From contig CAZMCH010000018.1 in the NCBI GenBank assembly GCA_964564735.1, positions 1-56,479 of the forward strand: 56,479 nucleotides of DNA, read 5' to 3'. The stretch comes from CAZMCH01 sp964564735. GTDB taxonomy: Bacteria; Poribacteria; DTPJ01. Positions 9,185 to 17,808 of this stretch are shown here, piece by piece. Made by a program: the position numbers and the translations under genes. The notes under the pieces are model-generated. The model was not told where the DNA came from. It searched no databases and saw only the letters and a program-made list of their open reading frames with translations. Each line of letters starts with the position of its first letter. Within the stretch, counting starts at the first letter, position 1.

Positions 9185-9339
9185 AATTTAAATCTCCTCC
9201 ATAATGAGTTCAAAAAAGAACTTCGATAATTAACACAAATTAAGGCTAATTTTTGTAGCCAAAATATAATTATTATATAATTATGATTCTTTTATTTGAT
9301 AAAAAGAATATTTATTTTCTAATCACTGATATTACACGA

Positions 9340-9368
9340 TAGATATTATCTCTGAAAATTAATATCTA
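9340..9368. promoter_or_regulatory. Inverted repeat at the start site of the crystallin promoter
   Basis: TAGATATTA (9340-9348) and TAATATCTA (9360-9368) form a perfect 9-bp inverted repeat with an 11-bp spacer. It touches the -10 element and covers the expected transcription start. It could be a repressor operator or a 5' hairpin of the leader RNA. Confidence 0.45.
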
Positions 9369-9397
9369 GTATACATCATTTGATCTTTATCTGTCAA
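9368..9397 (-). promoter_or_regulatory. Sigma70-type promoter of the crystallin/flotillin operon
   Basis: On the minus strand TTGACA (9397-9392) and TATACT (9373-9368) are separated by 18 bp. Transcription would begin near 9361 and leave a leader of about 175 nt before the ATG at 9184. Confidence 0.7.
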
Positions 9398-9427
9398 GAA
9401 TAGTATGGCAATCTCTGACATATTTTC

Positions 9428-10558
9428 TTATAAAGAGGCATTATAATCATCTACAACCTGACCAACAAGGCGAATTCTCTCAATATCGCCATCAGAGGAA
9501 ATTTCATCACTTATGCCTAATATCAAATTGGGTGTGAACAATTCTATACATCGTTTTGTGCATTCAATTAATGTTTCTTCGCTAAAAGTTTTATCAAAGT
9601 ATATCGCAGGTATTCCATCAATGAGGAACATATCGCCAAGAGCTTCCTTCGTTTCTTCAAGAGTTACGTCACCTTGTGGAATTGGTGTAATTGCTTCTAT
9701 ACCATCCAAGCCTGTTTCTTTCGCATAATGTAAAAGTGGTTTACAATCACCGTCCCAATGGGCATGAATAAATTTCCCAGCAGAATGCAACAATTCGCAG
9801 CGTCTTTGATATACAGGCAAAACATACTTCTCAAATAAATTCGGGGGCAAAGTGCCTGAATGGATATTATCACCAAAATTAACAATCATTATTGGGCTTG
9901 TATTTATAACCTCAATCAACTGTTCTTGATTATATTGAAGGGCATTAAAATATGCCTTGCATGTATCGGGGTAATCATTCAGCGCAAATATAGTGTTTTC
10001 AACCCCCATTTCATCAATATATAGCTTCTGAACGGTTACACGAGGTAAATACATAGTCGGTGCGCCAAGACCAGCCCATTGTTCACAAAGTTTTTCATAT
10101 CTATCTTGATCCCAACTCCACTTTCTGCGGGATTCTCGCCATGTGGCAACTTTCATCTCTTCTTCGCTTGCAATTATTCTTTTAATTGGCTTATGCCAAG
10201 GATTATTGAGGCTTTTTTGATAAACAGCCTTCTGTTTGCCAACAGGTGTTTCAACAATAACCTCATATTCCATATCATTGATATTATTTGTTGTAACATG
10301 CACAGAAGGGTCTTCTATTGACATAAAACATCCATTAAACTCATATATCCGGTTTGAACAACCAAGATGACGATATATTTGTGGTAAGGTCATACCTTCG
10401 TAAGGGTCAGGCAAAGGCTTTCCTGCAAATCGTTTATCACTCAACCAACATCCTATCCGCGGTTGCCATATAACTTTGCCCTCGGCTCTGCCGAATGCAA
10501 CATCCAAATGTAGTTGTGTCAAATCAATGTTTTTATGATCTGTGGGTCTGCCGACCAT
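9428..10558 (-). CDS. Uroporphyrinogen decarboxylase-like protein (MtaA/CmuA type)
   Basis: A 376-residue member of the UroD superfamily, which covers heme-pathway UroD and cobalamin-dependent methyltransferases such as MtaA and CmuA. Visible signs are the C-terminal barrel strand FIHAHWDGDCKPLLHY, followed by GLDGIEAITPIPQGDVTLEE and an IDGIPAI strand. The start at 10558 (MVGRPTDH) is chosen because AAAGGAGCAGAA lies directly before it; the frame is open to 10627 but that part covers a hairpin. No corrinoid protein is adjacent, so the substrate is unknown. It follows ridA and is the last gene of a long leftward cluster. True heme-pathway UroD is unlikely from the divergent sequence and context. 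Confidence 0.75.
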   Translation of the reverse strand: MVGRPTDHKNIDLTQLHLDVAFGRAEGKVIWQPRIGCWLSDKRFAGKPLPDPYEGMTLPQIYRHLGCSNRIYEFNGCFMSIEDPSVHVTTNNINDMEYEVIVETPVGKQKAVYQKSLNNPWHKPIKRIIASEEEMKVATWRESRRKWSWDQDRYEKLCEQWAGLGAPTMYLPRVTVQKLYIDEMGVENTIFALNDYPDTCKAYFNALQYNQEQLIEVINTSPIMIVNFGDNIHSGTLPPNLFEKYVLPVYQRRCELLHSAGKFIHAHWDGDCKPLLHYAKETGLDGIEAITPIPQGDVTLEETKEALGDMFLIDGIPAIYFDKTFSEETLIECTKRCIELFTPNLILGISDEISSDGDIERIRLVGQVVDDYNASL

Positions 10559-10592
10559 TTCTGCTCCTTTTGCTGAATTAAACATTATCTCT

Positions 10593-10625
10593 GCGAAGGC
10601 AGGAAAAGAACTTTCCTGCCTTCGC
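10593..10625 (-). terminator. Strong 14-bp hairpin between ridA and the UroD-like gene
   Basis: GCGAAGGCAGGAAA (10593-10606) and TTTCCTGCCTTCGC (10612-10625) pair perfectly around a 5-nt loop. In the leftward transcript no long U-run follows, so it may be a weak terminator, an attenuator or an RNA-processing and stability element. It lies directly before the AAAGGAG of the UroD-like gene. Confidence 0.5.
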
Positions 10626-10632
10626 AATATTA

Positions 10633-11085
10633 TTAATCCTCTACCTCAACTACCAATTCTATTTCAACGGGTATCCCGCCGGGCAATTGATACATACCGA
10701 TAGCGGATCGCGCGTGTTTGCCTTTATCACCGAATACTTCAACGAAAAGATCGGATGCACCGTTTACAACTTTTGGTTGATCCTTAAAATCTTCAGCACA
10801 ATTAACAAAGCCAACAAGCTTTACAATTCTTTTAACTTTATCCAGATCCCCAAGCGCATCTTTAAGTGTGCTGATCAGGCATAATGCTGTATTTCTTGCC
10901 GCCTCATAGCCTTGCTCAAGAGTCAAATCTTTTCCAACCTTGCCATTTGGGATATGTTTCTGTGGTCCATGTCCGGAAGTAAAAATCATATTTCCAACTT
11001 TCACAGTTGTAACATAATTTGCCACCGGTCTTGTCGGTTCTGGAAGCTCAATACCTTTTTCTTTTAACAAAGCCTCTATTTTCAA
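10633..11085 (-). CDS. RidA/YjgF family protein
   Basis: A 150-residue protein of the RidA/YjgF/UK114 family, whose best-known members hydrolyse reactive enamine/imine intermediates made by PLP enzymes. It belongs to a longer subfamily recognisable by ELPEPTRPVANYVTTVKVGN, DLTLEQGYEAARNTAL, QPKVVNGASDLFVEVFG and HARSAIGM. The classical RidA arginine of archetypes is not obvious at the usual C-terminal strand, so activity is uncertain. The start is TTG with GGAG seven bases upstream. It sits between two UroD-like genes in the same orientation, which suggests a shared metabolic context. Confidence 0.85.
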   Translation of the reverse strand: MKIEALLKEKGIELPEPTRPVANYVTTVKVGNMIFTSGHGPQKHIPNGKVGKDLTLEQGYEAARNTALCLISTLKDALGDLDKVKRIVKLVGFVNCAEDFKDQPKVVNGASDLFVEVFGDKGKHARSAIGMYQLPGGIPVEIELVVEVED

Positions 11086-11107
11086 TTAAAATCTCCTTTC
11101 AAACAAT

Positions 11108-11144
11108 AAAAATCTCCCTTTATTAAAGGAGGATTTAAAGGTGT
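11108..11144. repeat. Palindromic intergenic repeat, CTCCCTTT/AAAGGAGG type
   Basis: AATCTCCCTTTA and TAAAGGAGGATT (11111-11136) are imperfect inverted repeats (10 of 12 match), flanked by ATTTAAAGGTGT. A related sequence is at 33535-33574. This resembles dispersed short palindromes found between genes in many environmental bacteria. Confidence 0.55.
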
Positions 11145-11161
11145 CTTTACAAATGTCTAAT

Positions 11162-12289
11162 TTAATCATAATCCGCAAGTCTAACCGCAGTTTCAACAAA
11201 TGCCTTAAAGTTTGCTATATGCTTCTCACTCAATTCAACCCATGTTCCGGGGTCGCTAGTTTGACCGAAAATATAACACCCACCGGGCTTGCCCATAGCT
11301 ATTGTTTCTTCGACAACTTGAACCATCTCATCAGGCTCAAGCATGTCAAATGCGCCATTTTCCACCCCGCCATCAAGTGTCATTCTCCCGTTGACTATTT
11401 TTTTCGCCTCTGCAAGAGTCAATCCCCCAACGGGTGGTGGTTCTATCGGGTTAAGACAATCAACGCCCATCTCAACAAAATCATTTAAAACAGGCTTCAT
11501 ATCGCCATGACAATGCACCCATACAAGCTTACCCGCGTCATGTATCAAATCAATTATTGGCTTATCATACTTAAAGCAAAACTCCCTAAAATCTCTTGGT
11601 GATGCAAGCGGAGGAATACAAAGTTCAGGACACACCCAGCCATAATAATCCCCAACATCATGCTTAAGATAATATTTGACAACATTTTCTATACTCTCAT
11701 AAGTGCGAGTGATCATCTCATGCAATATATCACGATGATCCATCAGAAAAAATCCAAATGTTTCTGATCCCATCATTGCTTCTATAGCATACATTGCTTC
11801 TCCGATACCGACCATCAGAATAGTCCTGTCACCAGTTTTTTCCAATTGTTCAAAGTATGAGTCTGTATCAATATTCGGTTCGGTTAATGTATGAGGCAGT
11901 GAAAGCCATTTCTCAGCATCTTCCTCAGTTTTTATGTAGTCCTTTTTGACGTAACCGGGACTACCATCCTTCGGTGCATAATATATTTGTGTAATGTCAC
12001 CTTTGGGAGTTTTTATTACATTATGATATTCCCATATATCGGGATGCTCAGATTGTAGCCTTTCTGGTGGTGGGGGTGGATTCGGATTTGGCGCTGGCTT
12101 TGGTCTAGGATGCCAACTGCGCATTATATCTAATTCGTATTTCTCCACCATTTCATAAAGCGGCTCCCATGACGGTCTGCCTGATTTATACATAGGATCA
12201 ACACCCCAAAGCCATATAGGCATACGATCTGTTTCTTGTTGACGAAACACCCTTAATAGTCTCTCTCTCCCTGACATTTTATTTCTCAT
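11162..12289 (-). CDS. Uroporphyrinogen decarboxylase-like protein (MtaA/CmuA type)
   Basis: A 375-residue UroD-superfamily protein with the family start pattern SGRERLLRVFRQQETDRMP and the barrel strand LVWVHCHGDMKPVLNDFVEMGVD, then NPIEPPPVGGLTL and LDGGVENG. The HCHG cluster could bind a metal, as the His/Cys clusters do in MtaA/MtbA methyltransferases; that role is inferred. A proline-rich segment (residues of about 60-75) is unusual. The start at 12289 has GGAG seven bases upstream, and a second ATG is at 12277. It is 65 bp after the GH36-like gene and 76 bp before ridA, so it is likely co-transcribed. Confidence 0.75.
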   Translation of the reverse strand: MRNKMSGRERLLRVFRQQETDRMPIWLWGVDPMYKSGRPSWEPLYEMVEKYELDIMRSWHPRPKPAPNPNPPPPPERLQSEHPDIWEYHNVIKTPKGDITQIYYAPKDGSPGYVKKDYIKTEEDAEKWLSLPHTLTEPNIDTDSYFEQLEKTGDRTILMVGIGEAMYAIEAMMGSETFGFFLMDHRDILHEMITRTYESIENVVKYYLKHDVGDYYGWVCPELCIPPLASPRDFREFCFKYDKPIIDLIHDAGKLVWVHCHGDMKPVLNDFVEMGVDCLNPIEPPPVGGLTLAEAKKIVNGRMTLDGGVENGAFDMLEPDEMVQVVEETIAMGKPGGCYIFGQTSDPGTWVELSEKHIANFKAFVETAVRLADYD

Positions 12290-12354
12290 ATACCCACTCC
12301 ATAATTTAAATCCCTGGCTTATTAAAAGACAAAAGGAATTAACCATTTAACAAA

Positions 12355-14718
12355 TCACTCGTTGGTGAATCTCACCTTCCAGAAAGTTTCATCTTTTTCC
12401 GTAATTATAGGCAATAGAATTGAGCCATTAGCCCCGTTTATGCAGATAGCCTTTCTATCATCAACCATCGCTTCAGATACGGATTTCCCTGATCCATTAA
12501 TTGTAATTGTCCCTATTTGTCCTTTTGGTCGTTTCAATAATCCACTTAATTCGGATTTTGTTTCATCCCATACAACCTTTTCTAATTCCATTCCACAACT
12601 TTGATGAAATTCAGTGCCAACAACACAAGGATATGGTTTGATTTCCCGTAATGCGACTAATTTTGCCCCGGGACCAAAGAAAGATAGTTCAAGAAATCCC
12701 CTTTCTCCTGTTGATATCAGCCTTTGTGCATCGCCAGGATGTTTGTAGCCATGCGGTGCCTCAAAATCTGATGGTATTTTGCCTAAGAATTGTCCCGACC
12801 AAAATTCATAAGCCCAATAATCCCTTGATGGATCGAGGTTCAATCTTTCCAATGGTATCTTAAATGTTGCTATTTCTGGCTTATCACCGAAGTTATAATC
12901 AAAAAGCCCAACTAAATCCCATTTATCCCAATCATTTTCAAGTGAGAGATGCCATACAGAAGCGTTTGGTTTATTTGATATAGAAATTGCATCGGTTTTA
13001 TCGCCTGATGACATGCCCTCATAGGACAATTTTTCTTCAATTATCGGCTCAAACAGATCGATGACTTTTGCAGATTTGCCTAGCGTTGGAAGTGTTGCCA
13101 ACAAAATCTTCCATCTATCTTCTGGTAAAACAGTCAATTCATCACCTATGTCAACCTGCCCTCCGCAAAGAAAAGTTGCGGTAGCTCTTAATCTAGCCTC
13201 ATCAATCGTCCCGGGCAGTCCAACGCAAAGGCATGATGGTTGTATAAAAGCCCATCTACCATTCTTGAAGTGATGACATGCAACGGTTGTATAAGTTTCT
13301 TTTAAATGATTCCAACCAACATAACCAGTATTACCTGTATCATTACAGGTATATAAAAGCTTATAATGACCAATACCTGCTGTCTCTGTCCCGTTACTCA
13401 TTGGGAGAGCAGATTTATCAACAGATGTTATCCCTTCTTCTATTATCTTTGCTCCTATCCTTGCCGCTTCAAGACCGCCTCCTGCAACTATTCTGGGATT
13501 ATGTCTTCCTCGCATATTTCCACCTGTTATGATCCCAGCGAAATCAGGCTTTATATATTTTGCGCCTCTATTTGCAAGTGATTCTATCCATTTTCTTTGA
13601 TATTCCTGCGCTTCTGGATTTGTTAGATCAAGACAAAAAACATCCCCATGTGGTTGCCAGAACCATTGCCCTGTGCCTTGTGGATTGCCGTCTTTATCTT
13701 TCATCATCCATTCGGGATGTTCTTTAAATATCGGATCAAATTCGCTTATAGAATGTGGCGCAGTCCATACACCTAACGAAAATCCATTATCTTCTAGCTT
13801 ATCTGATAGCCACTTTAACCCATGTGGAAACTGATCATTTTCCTTGAATGTCGATGATAAATGCCCTTCTTGCCAGCCGAGATCAAGAACCATATATTTT
13901 AATCCAAGCGATCTTAATCGTTCTTTTGCAACGTCAACATTTGCCAAAACTCTTTCTTCGCTGACGCCTAGACGTTCTGGATACCAACTACACCACGAAA
14001 CAGGAGGTTTTCCCTCAATATTAATATTATATCTCTCCTTGACAACATCTCCATAATCCTCAAGCATTTGCCATGGATCAGGCGCAACCATAAAGATCAT
14101 ATCTTCCAAAACTACCTCACCGGGGTCAAGTATAACATCTCCACCATCAAATCCCGCTACCCAAGAGGATATTTTGTCATCGCGTATACTGAAGTCAATT
14201 GTGCCGTTCCATCTTTCAAATGTAGTATATCCTGCACCAAAAGCCATTTTATCAATAGGATTATATATTAGCATGAAACCCCTTGATGATATTGTCCCCT
14301 CAAGTTCTGAAATAGGCTTTACAGAAGCATAATAGCCCCAATCCTGAAAAACTCTTGCCAATTTTTGCTCTGAACCAAACTTTGTAAACATCCTGTATAA
14401 GCCCAATAGCTTCATGCTATTTAGAACTATTGGCTTATTGGATTTATTTATCAGTTTATTATGAAGCAAAATCCTTCCTTGATTATCAGTGGAAAATTCC
14501 TGTATAACATTGACGTTTTCGTATTTATTATCAATAAAAAGGCTATTTTCCTGTTCTGTTATTTCAACGGAATCTGGTGTCATTATATTACCATCAAACA
14601 TGATTCTGTTTTGCAGAAATCCAAGCGAGAATTCAGACCATATCGGCGATGAGAGGCTTAATTCAGTGCCATCATTATTTATTTTCAAAACAATTGACTT
14701 TGTATTTATCTGAGGCAT
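12355..14718 (-). CDS. GH36-like alpha-galactosidase family protein
   Basis: A 787-residue protein of the alpha-galactosidase/raffinose-synthase group (glycoside hydrolase clan D). The N-terminal beta-rich part is followed by a TIM barrel with SWCSWYPER (241-249), YMVLDLGWQEG (275-285), LGVWTAPH and the nucleophile-type strand YIKPDF (Asp392). No signal peptide is seen, so it is probably cytoplasmic. The ATG overlaps the rsmA stop codon by one base, with AAGGAG inside the end of rsmA, so translation is coupled to a housekeeping gene. The precise sugar cannot be read from sequence. Confidence 0.8.
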   Translation of the reverse strand: MPQINTKSIVLKINNDGTELSLSSPIWSEFSLGFLQNRIMFDGNIMTPDSVEITEQENSLFIDNKYENVNVIQEFSTDNQGRILLHNKLINKSNKPIVLNSMKLLGLYRMFTKFGSEQKLARVFQDWGYYASVKPISELEGTISSRGFMLIYNPIDKMAFGAGYTTFERWNGTIDFSIRDDKISSWVAGFDGGDVILDPGEVVLEDMIFMVAPDPWQMLEDYGDVVKERYNINIEGKPPVSWCSWYPERLGVSEERVLANVDVAKERLRSLGLKYMVLDLGWQEGHLSSTFKENDQFPHGLKWLSDKLEDNGFSLGVWTAPHSISEFDPIFKEHPEWMMKDKDGNPQGTGQWFWQPHGDVFCLDLTNPEAQEYQRKWIESLANRGAKYIKPDFAGIITGGNMRGRHNPRIVAGGGLEAARIGAKIIEEGITSVDKSALPMSNGTETAGIGHYKLLYTCNDTGNTGYVGWNHLKETYTTVACHHFKNGRWAFIQPSCLCVGLPGTIDEARLRATATFLCGGQVDIGDELTVLPEDRWKILLATLPTLGKSAKVIDLFEPIIEEKLSYEGMSSGDKTDAISISNKPNASVWHLSLENDWDKWDLVGLFDYNFGDKPEIATFKIPLERLNLDPSRDYWAYEFWSGQFLGKIPSDFEAPHGYKHPGDAQRLISTGERGFLELSFFGPGAKLVALREIKPYPCVVGTEFHQSCGMELEKVVWDETKSELSGLLKRPKGQIGTITINGSGKSVSEAMVDDRKAICINGANGSILLPIITEKDETFWKVRFTNE

Positions 14719-15599
14719 TATTTGGCTCCTTCCATAGTATAATCATAAATATTATTAGCAAGGTCAGCAAACTGCTCTATACTTAAAACTTCACCTCTAA
14801 TCATTGGTTCAACGTATCTTAAGGCTTTATCAATTAGCTCGATAGATACTTTTAATCTACCAGAATTATACGAAAGTATAAGCGCATTTCGCAAGGTTTT
14901 TCTCCTATACTGAAAAGCACTTCTTACAATTTGAAAAAAAATATCTTCATCTTTAACATATACACTAGGTTTATCTCTCATTTCTAGCTTAACGAGGACT
15001 GAATTTACCTTTGGTTTGGGATAAAAACTTTCTGCGGGTATTTTTTTTATTATTTGTGATATACATCTATAGGCAACCGCTATCGATATAGAACCGTAAT
15101 CTTTGCTTCCGGGAAATGCGGTTATTCTTTGCCCAACTTCTTCCTGCATCATTACTAATGCAGTTCCTACATTCTTATATTGTTCTAATATCTTAATCAG
15201 AATAGGTGTAGTGATATAATAAGGAAGATTACCTATAATCTTAAATTTGGATATATGCTCGGTGCGATTATCATCAAAGAGGCTTAAAAAATCAAGTTTA
15301 AGCATATCTTCATTAATCAAGATTACATTATCAAGATTGCGACATCTGTCTTGCAGTAACCCAAAAAGATGATAATCTAACTCAACTGCAATCAATTTTC
15401 CTGATGAAAGAGCAAGTTTTTCTGTAAGCATTCCAAGACCAGAACCAAGTTCTAATACAAGATCGCTATTTGTAATTTCTGCGGATTGGATTATAAAATC
15501 AAAGATATTTTCATCAACAAGGAAATTTTGCCCTAGCTGTTTTTTTGTGTGAATACCAGCTTCATTTAGGAGTTGTCTCGTTTTTTTATAGAGGGACAT
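14718..15599 (-). CDS. rsmA: 16S rRNA dimethyladenosine transferase RsmA/KsgA
   Basis: Dimethylates two adjacent adenines near the 3' end of 16S rRNA during small-subunit assembly. The 293-residue length is typical. Motifs are TKKQLGQNFLVDENIFDFI at the N-terminus, the SAM motif I VLELGSGLGMLTEKL, and the catalytic NLPYYITTPI motif. It follows coaBC by 4 bp and overlaps the next gene by one base. Confidence 0.95.
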   Translation of the reverse strand: MSLYKKTRQLLNEAGIHTKKQLGQNFLVDENIFDFIIQSAEITNSDLVLELGSGLGMLTEKLALSSGKLIAVELDYHLFGLLQDRCRNLDNVILINEDMLKLDFLSLFDDNRTEHISKFKIIGNLPYYITTPILIKILEQYKNVGTALVMMQEEVGQRITAFPGSKDYGSISIAVAYRCISQIIKKIPAESFYPKPKVNSVLVKLEMRDKPSVYVKDEDIFFQIVRSAFQYRRKTLRNALILSYNSGRLKVSIELIDKALRYVEPMIRGEVLSIEQFADLANNIYDYTMEGAK

Positions 15600-15603
15600 T
15601 TGG

Positions 15604-16809
15604 TTATATTGAAGTTTTATTTATGGCTTTGTCTAAGATAACATTGGCAACATCATATTTAGACATCAAGGGAAGTTCATCAATCTGACCATCTGAGGCA
15701 ATTAAAGTTACTATGTTGGTATCAGTGCCGAATCCTGCGCCTTCTTTTGATACATCATTAGCTACAATAATATCGGCTTTTTTCTTCTCAAGTTTTTTTC
15801 GTGAATTTTCTATAAGGTTTTCTGTTTCCATAGAGAATCCGATTATTATTTGATCAGGTTTTTTATTTTCACCTAATTCTGCTAATATGTCTGGATTTTC
15901 CTCTAAAGTGATCGTCATTGTATTCTGACCACGCTTTATTTTTTGTTGACTTACTTCCTTTGGGCGATAATCTGAAACTGCCGCAGACATAATAATAATC
16001 TGAGCTTTTGAGGCATAAGCCATCACTTCATCTCGCATCTGAATTGCGCTTTCTACTTTTATTAATTTGACATTGCTGGGTGGATTTAGATTTGTAGGTC
16101 CACTAATAAGTATGACTTCTGCGCCTCTTCTTGATGATGATTCGGCGATGGCATAACCCATTTTCCCACTTGACCTATTACTTATGAACCTCACAGGATC
16201 AAGGGCTTCACGAGTAGGTCCCGCTGTTACAAGAACAGTTTTGCCAACAAGATCTTTTTTCAAAGTCAATGTCTGCTTAATTCTTTCAACGATCTTTTCT
16301 GGATCAGCAAGCCTTCCTTTACCTTCATAGCCACAAGCCAATAAACCATAATCAGGCTCAATAAATTCAAATCCATGACTTTTTAGTTTTTTTATATTTT
16401 CCTGTAAAATTGGATTGGCGAACATGTGGGAATTCATTGCAGGGGCAATTAAGACGGGGCATCTGATCGCCAAGGCAGTTGTAGAAAGCATATCATCAGC
16501 AATTCCATGTGCAAGTTTTCCTATTATATTAGCAGTTGCTGGGGCAATGATGAGTAAATCACAATTATCTGCCAGCGAGATATGCTCTGGTTTCCAGCTT
16601 TCGGGTTCATCAAACATATCAACAGAAACAGGATTCCTTGATATATAACGAAAGGTCAATGGCTGAACGAGCATAGTTGCATTTTTAGTCATAATAACAT
16701 TGACATTAGCACCTAGCTTAACAAGCCTGCTTGTGATCTCAACTGCTTTATACGCTGCAATTCCACCAGTAACACCAAGAATTATGTTTTTACCATCAAG
16801 AACATTCAC
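15604..16809 (-). CDS. coaBC: Bifunctional phosphopantothenoylcysteine decarboxylase/synthetase
   Basis: Catalyses two consecutive steps of coenzyme A synthesis. The CoaC half (residues 1-185) is an FMN flavoprotein with GVTGGIAAYKA, the catalytic His76 (PEHISLAD), PAMN (123-126) and Cys159 in ACGYEGKGR. The CoaB half begins VLVTAGPTREALDPVRFISNRSSGKMG and has the KIKR motif. The start is GTG, overlapping the rpoZ stop (TAGTG). The gmk-rpoZ-coaBC order is common in bacteria. Confidence 0.95.
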   Translation of the reverse strand: MNVLDGKNIILGVTGGIAAYKAVEITSRLVKLGANVNVIMTKNATMLVQPLTFRYISRNPVSVDMFDEPESWKPEHISLADNCDLLIIAPATANIIGKLAHGIADDMLSTTALAIRCPVLIAPAMNSHMFANPILQENIKKLKSHGFEFIEPDYGLLACGYEGKGRLADPEKIVERIKQTLTLKKDLVGKTVLVTAGPTREALDPVRFISNRSSGKMGYAIAESSSRRGAEVILISGPTNLNPPSNVKLIKVESAIQMRDEVMAYASKAQIIIMSAAVSDYRPKEVSQQKIKRGQNTMTITLEENPDILAELGENKKPDQIIIGFSMETENLIENSRKKLEKKKADIIVANDVSKEGAGFGTDTNIVTLIASDGQIDELPLMSKYDVANVILDKAINKTSI

Positions 16810-17258
16810 TAGATTACCTCGTCATCTTCTTCATCTTCATCGTAAATCTCTAGATCAATATCTTCATCAGGTATATCTATATCCATATCATCGATATATT
16901 CATCATCTTCACTATCTATTTCATCTTCATGCTCATCAATTATATCGCTAGTCTCAATTTCAGTATCAATATCTATTTCATCAATATCATCAATTAGAAT
17001 TTCAGCTGTCGGGACACTTTCAGAGCTATCTGATTCAATTATAAGCATATCTTTGGCAGTTTTATCAATACTCGGTTCGATAACTCCAGAAGCAATTTCA
17101 TAAAGAGCCAGTGTGGTAGGTTTTTGAGCATCGACTTTTACCAATGGTTTTGCGCCCTGATTAAGAGCCTTTGCTCTTTTTGCCGCAACTACCATTGCCA
17201 TATATTTATTAGGAATTTTATCCATAACTTCATTTATTAATGTTATATCATCTTTCAT
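16809..17258 (-). CDS. rpoZ: RNA polymerase omega subunit with acidic tail
   Basis: The N-terminal 65 residues are a standard omega subunit (NKYMAMVVAAKRAKALNQG, then KPTTLALYEIASG), which stabilises the beta' subunit of RNA polymerase. The protein continues for about 80 residues with an extremely acidic, Asp/Glu/Ile-rich tail, making 149 residues against the usual 60-90. It overlaps gmk by 11 bp and coaBC by one base, so it is tightly coupled to both. Confidence 0.9.
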   Translation of the reverse strand: MKDDITLINEVMDKIPNKYMAMVVAAKRAKALNQGAKPLVKVDAQKPTTLALYEIASGVIEPSIDKTAKDMLIIESDSSESVPTAEILIDDIDEIDIDTEIETSDIIDEHEDEIDSEDDEYIDDMDIDIPDEDIDLEIYDEDEEDDEVI

Positions 17259-17808
17259 TTATATATACTCCTTTTTCTTTAATAATCAATTGAATTTCTT
17301 TAACTGCTCTTTCAACTATATCATTTACTACTTTATAATCAAAATTATCAGCTTTTTCTATTTCTTGTAAAGCTTTATCAAGACGAGTTTTGATAGATGA
17401 TTCATCATCTGTTCCACGTCCTCTGAGCTGTTTTTCCAAAGCCTCTATCGATTTTGGTAATATGAATATAAAAACGCCATGAGGATAAATCTCTCTAAGT
17501 TTTATTGCACCTTGAACATCTATTCCAACCAAAACATCATGATTTTTAGATAGATCCTCAAGTTCATGTTTTGATCTTCCATAAAAATTTTCATATACCT
17601 CTGACCATTCAGCAAGTTCGCCCTTTCTAATTTTATCTTTAAATTCCTCATCACTAATGAAATAGTAATCAACACCGTTTTTTTCGCCTTGACGTGGCTT
17701 ACGGGTTGTCATAGAAACAGAATATTTAAGGTTGGGATTTGCTTCTATCAATGAATTTATTATTGTTGTTTTTCCAACACCCGATGGTCCTGTAATAACT
17801 ATAAGCAT
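17248..17808 (-). CDS. gmk: Guanylate kinase
   Basis: Phosphorylates GMP to GDP with ATP. The 186-residue length is normal. The P-loop GPSGVGKTT is at residues 7-15, followed by SVSMTTRKPRQGEKNGVDYYF, the GMP-binding region, and the DIQGA-like strand VGIDVQGA. The ATG overlaps the yicC stop by one base (TAATG). Confidence 0.97.
   Translation of the reverse strand: MLIVITGPSGVGKTTIINSLIEANPNLKYSVSMTTRKPRQGEKNGVDYYFISDEEFKDKIRKGELAEWSEVYENFYGRSKHELEDLSKNHDVLVGIDVQGAIKLREIYPHGVFIFILPKSIEALEKQLRGRGTDDESSIKTRLDKALQEIEKADNFDYKVVNDIVERAVKEIQLIIKEKGVYINER

Noticed and set aside
9428..12289. hemE (heme-pathway uroporphyrinogen decarboxylase)
   Set aside because: Sequences are divergent, occur in several copies and lie next to sugar/RidA genes rather than heme genes.
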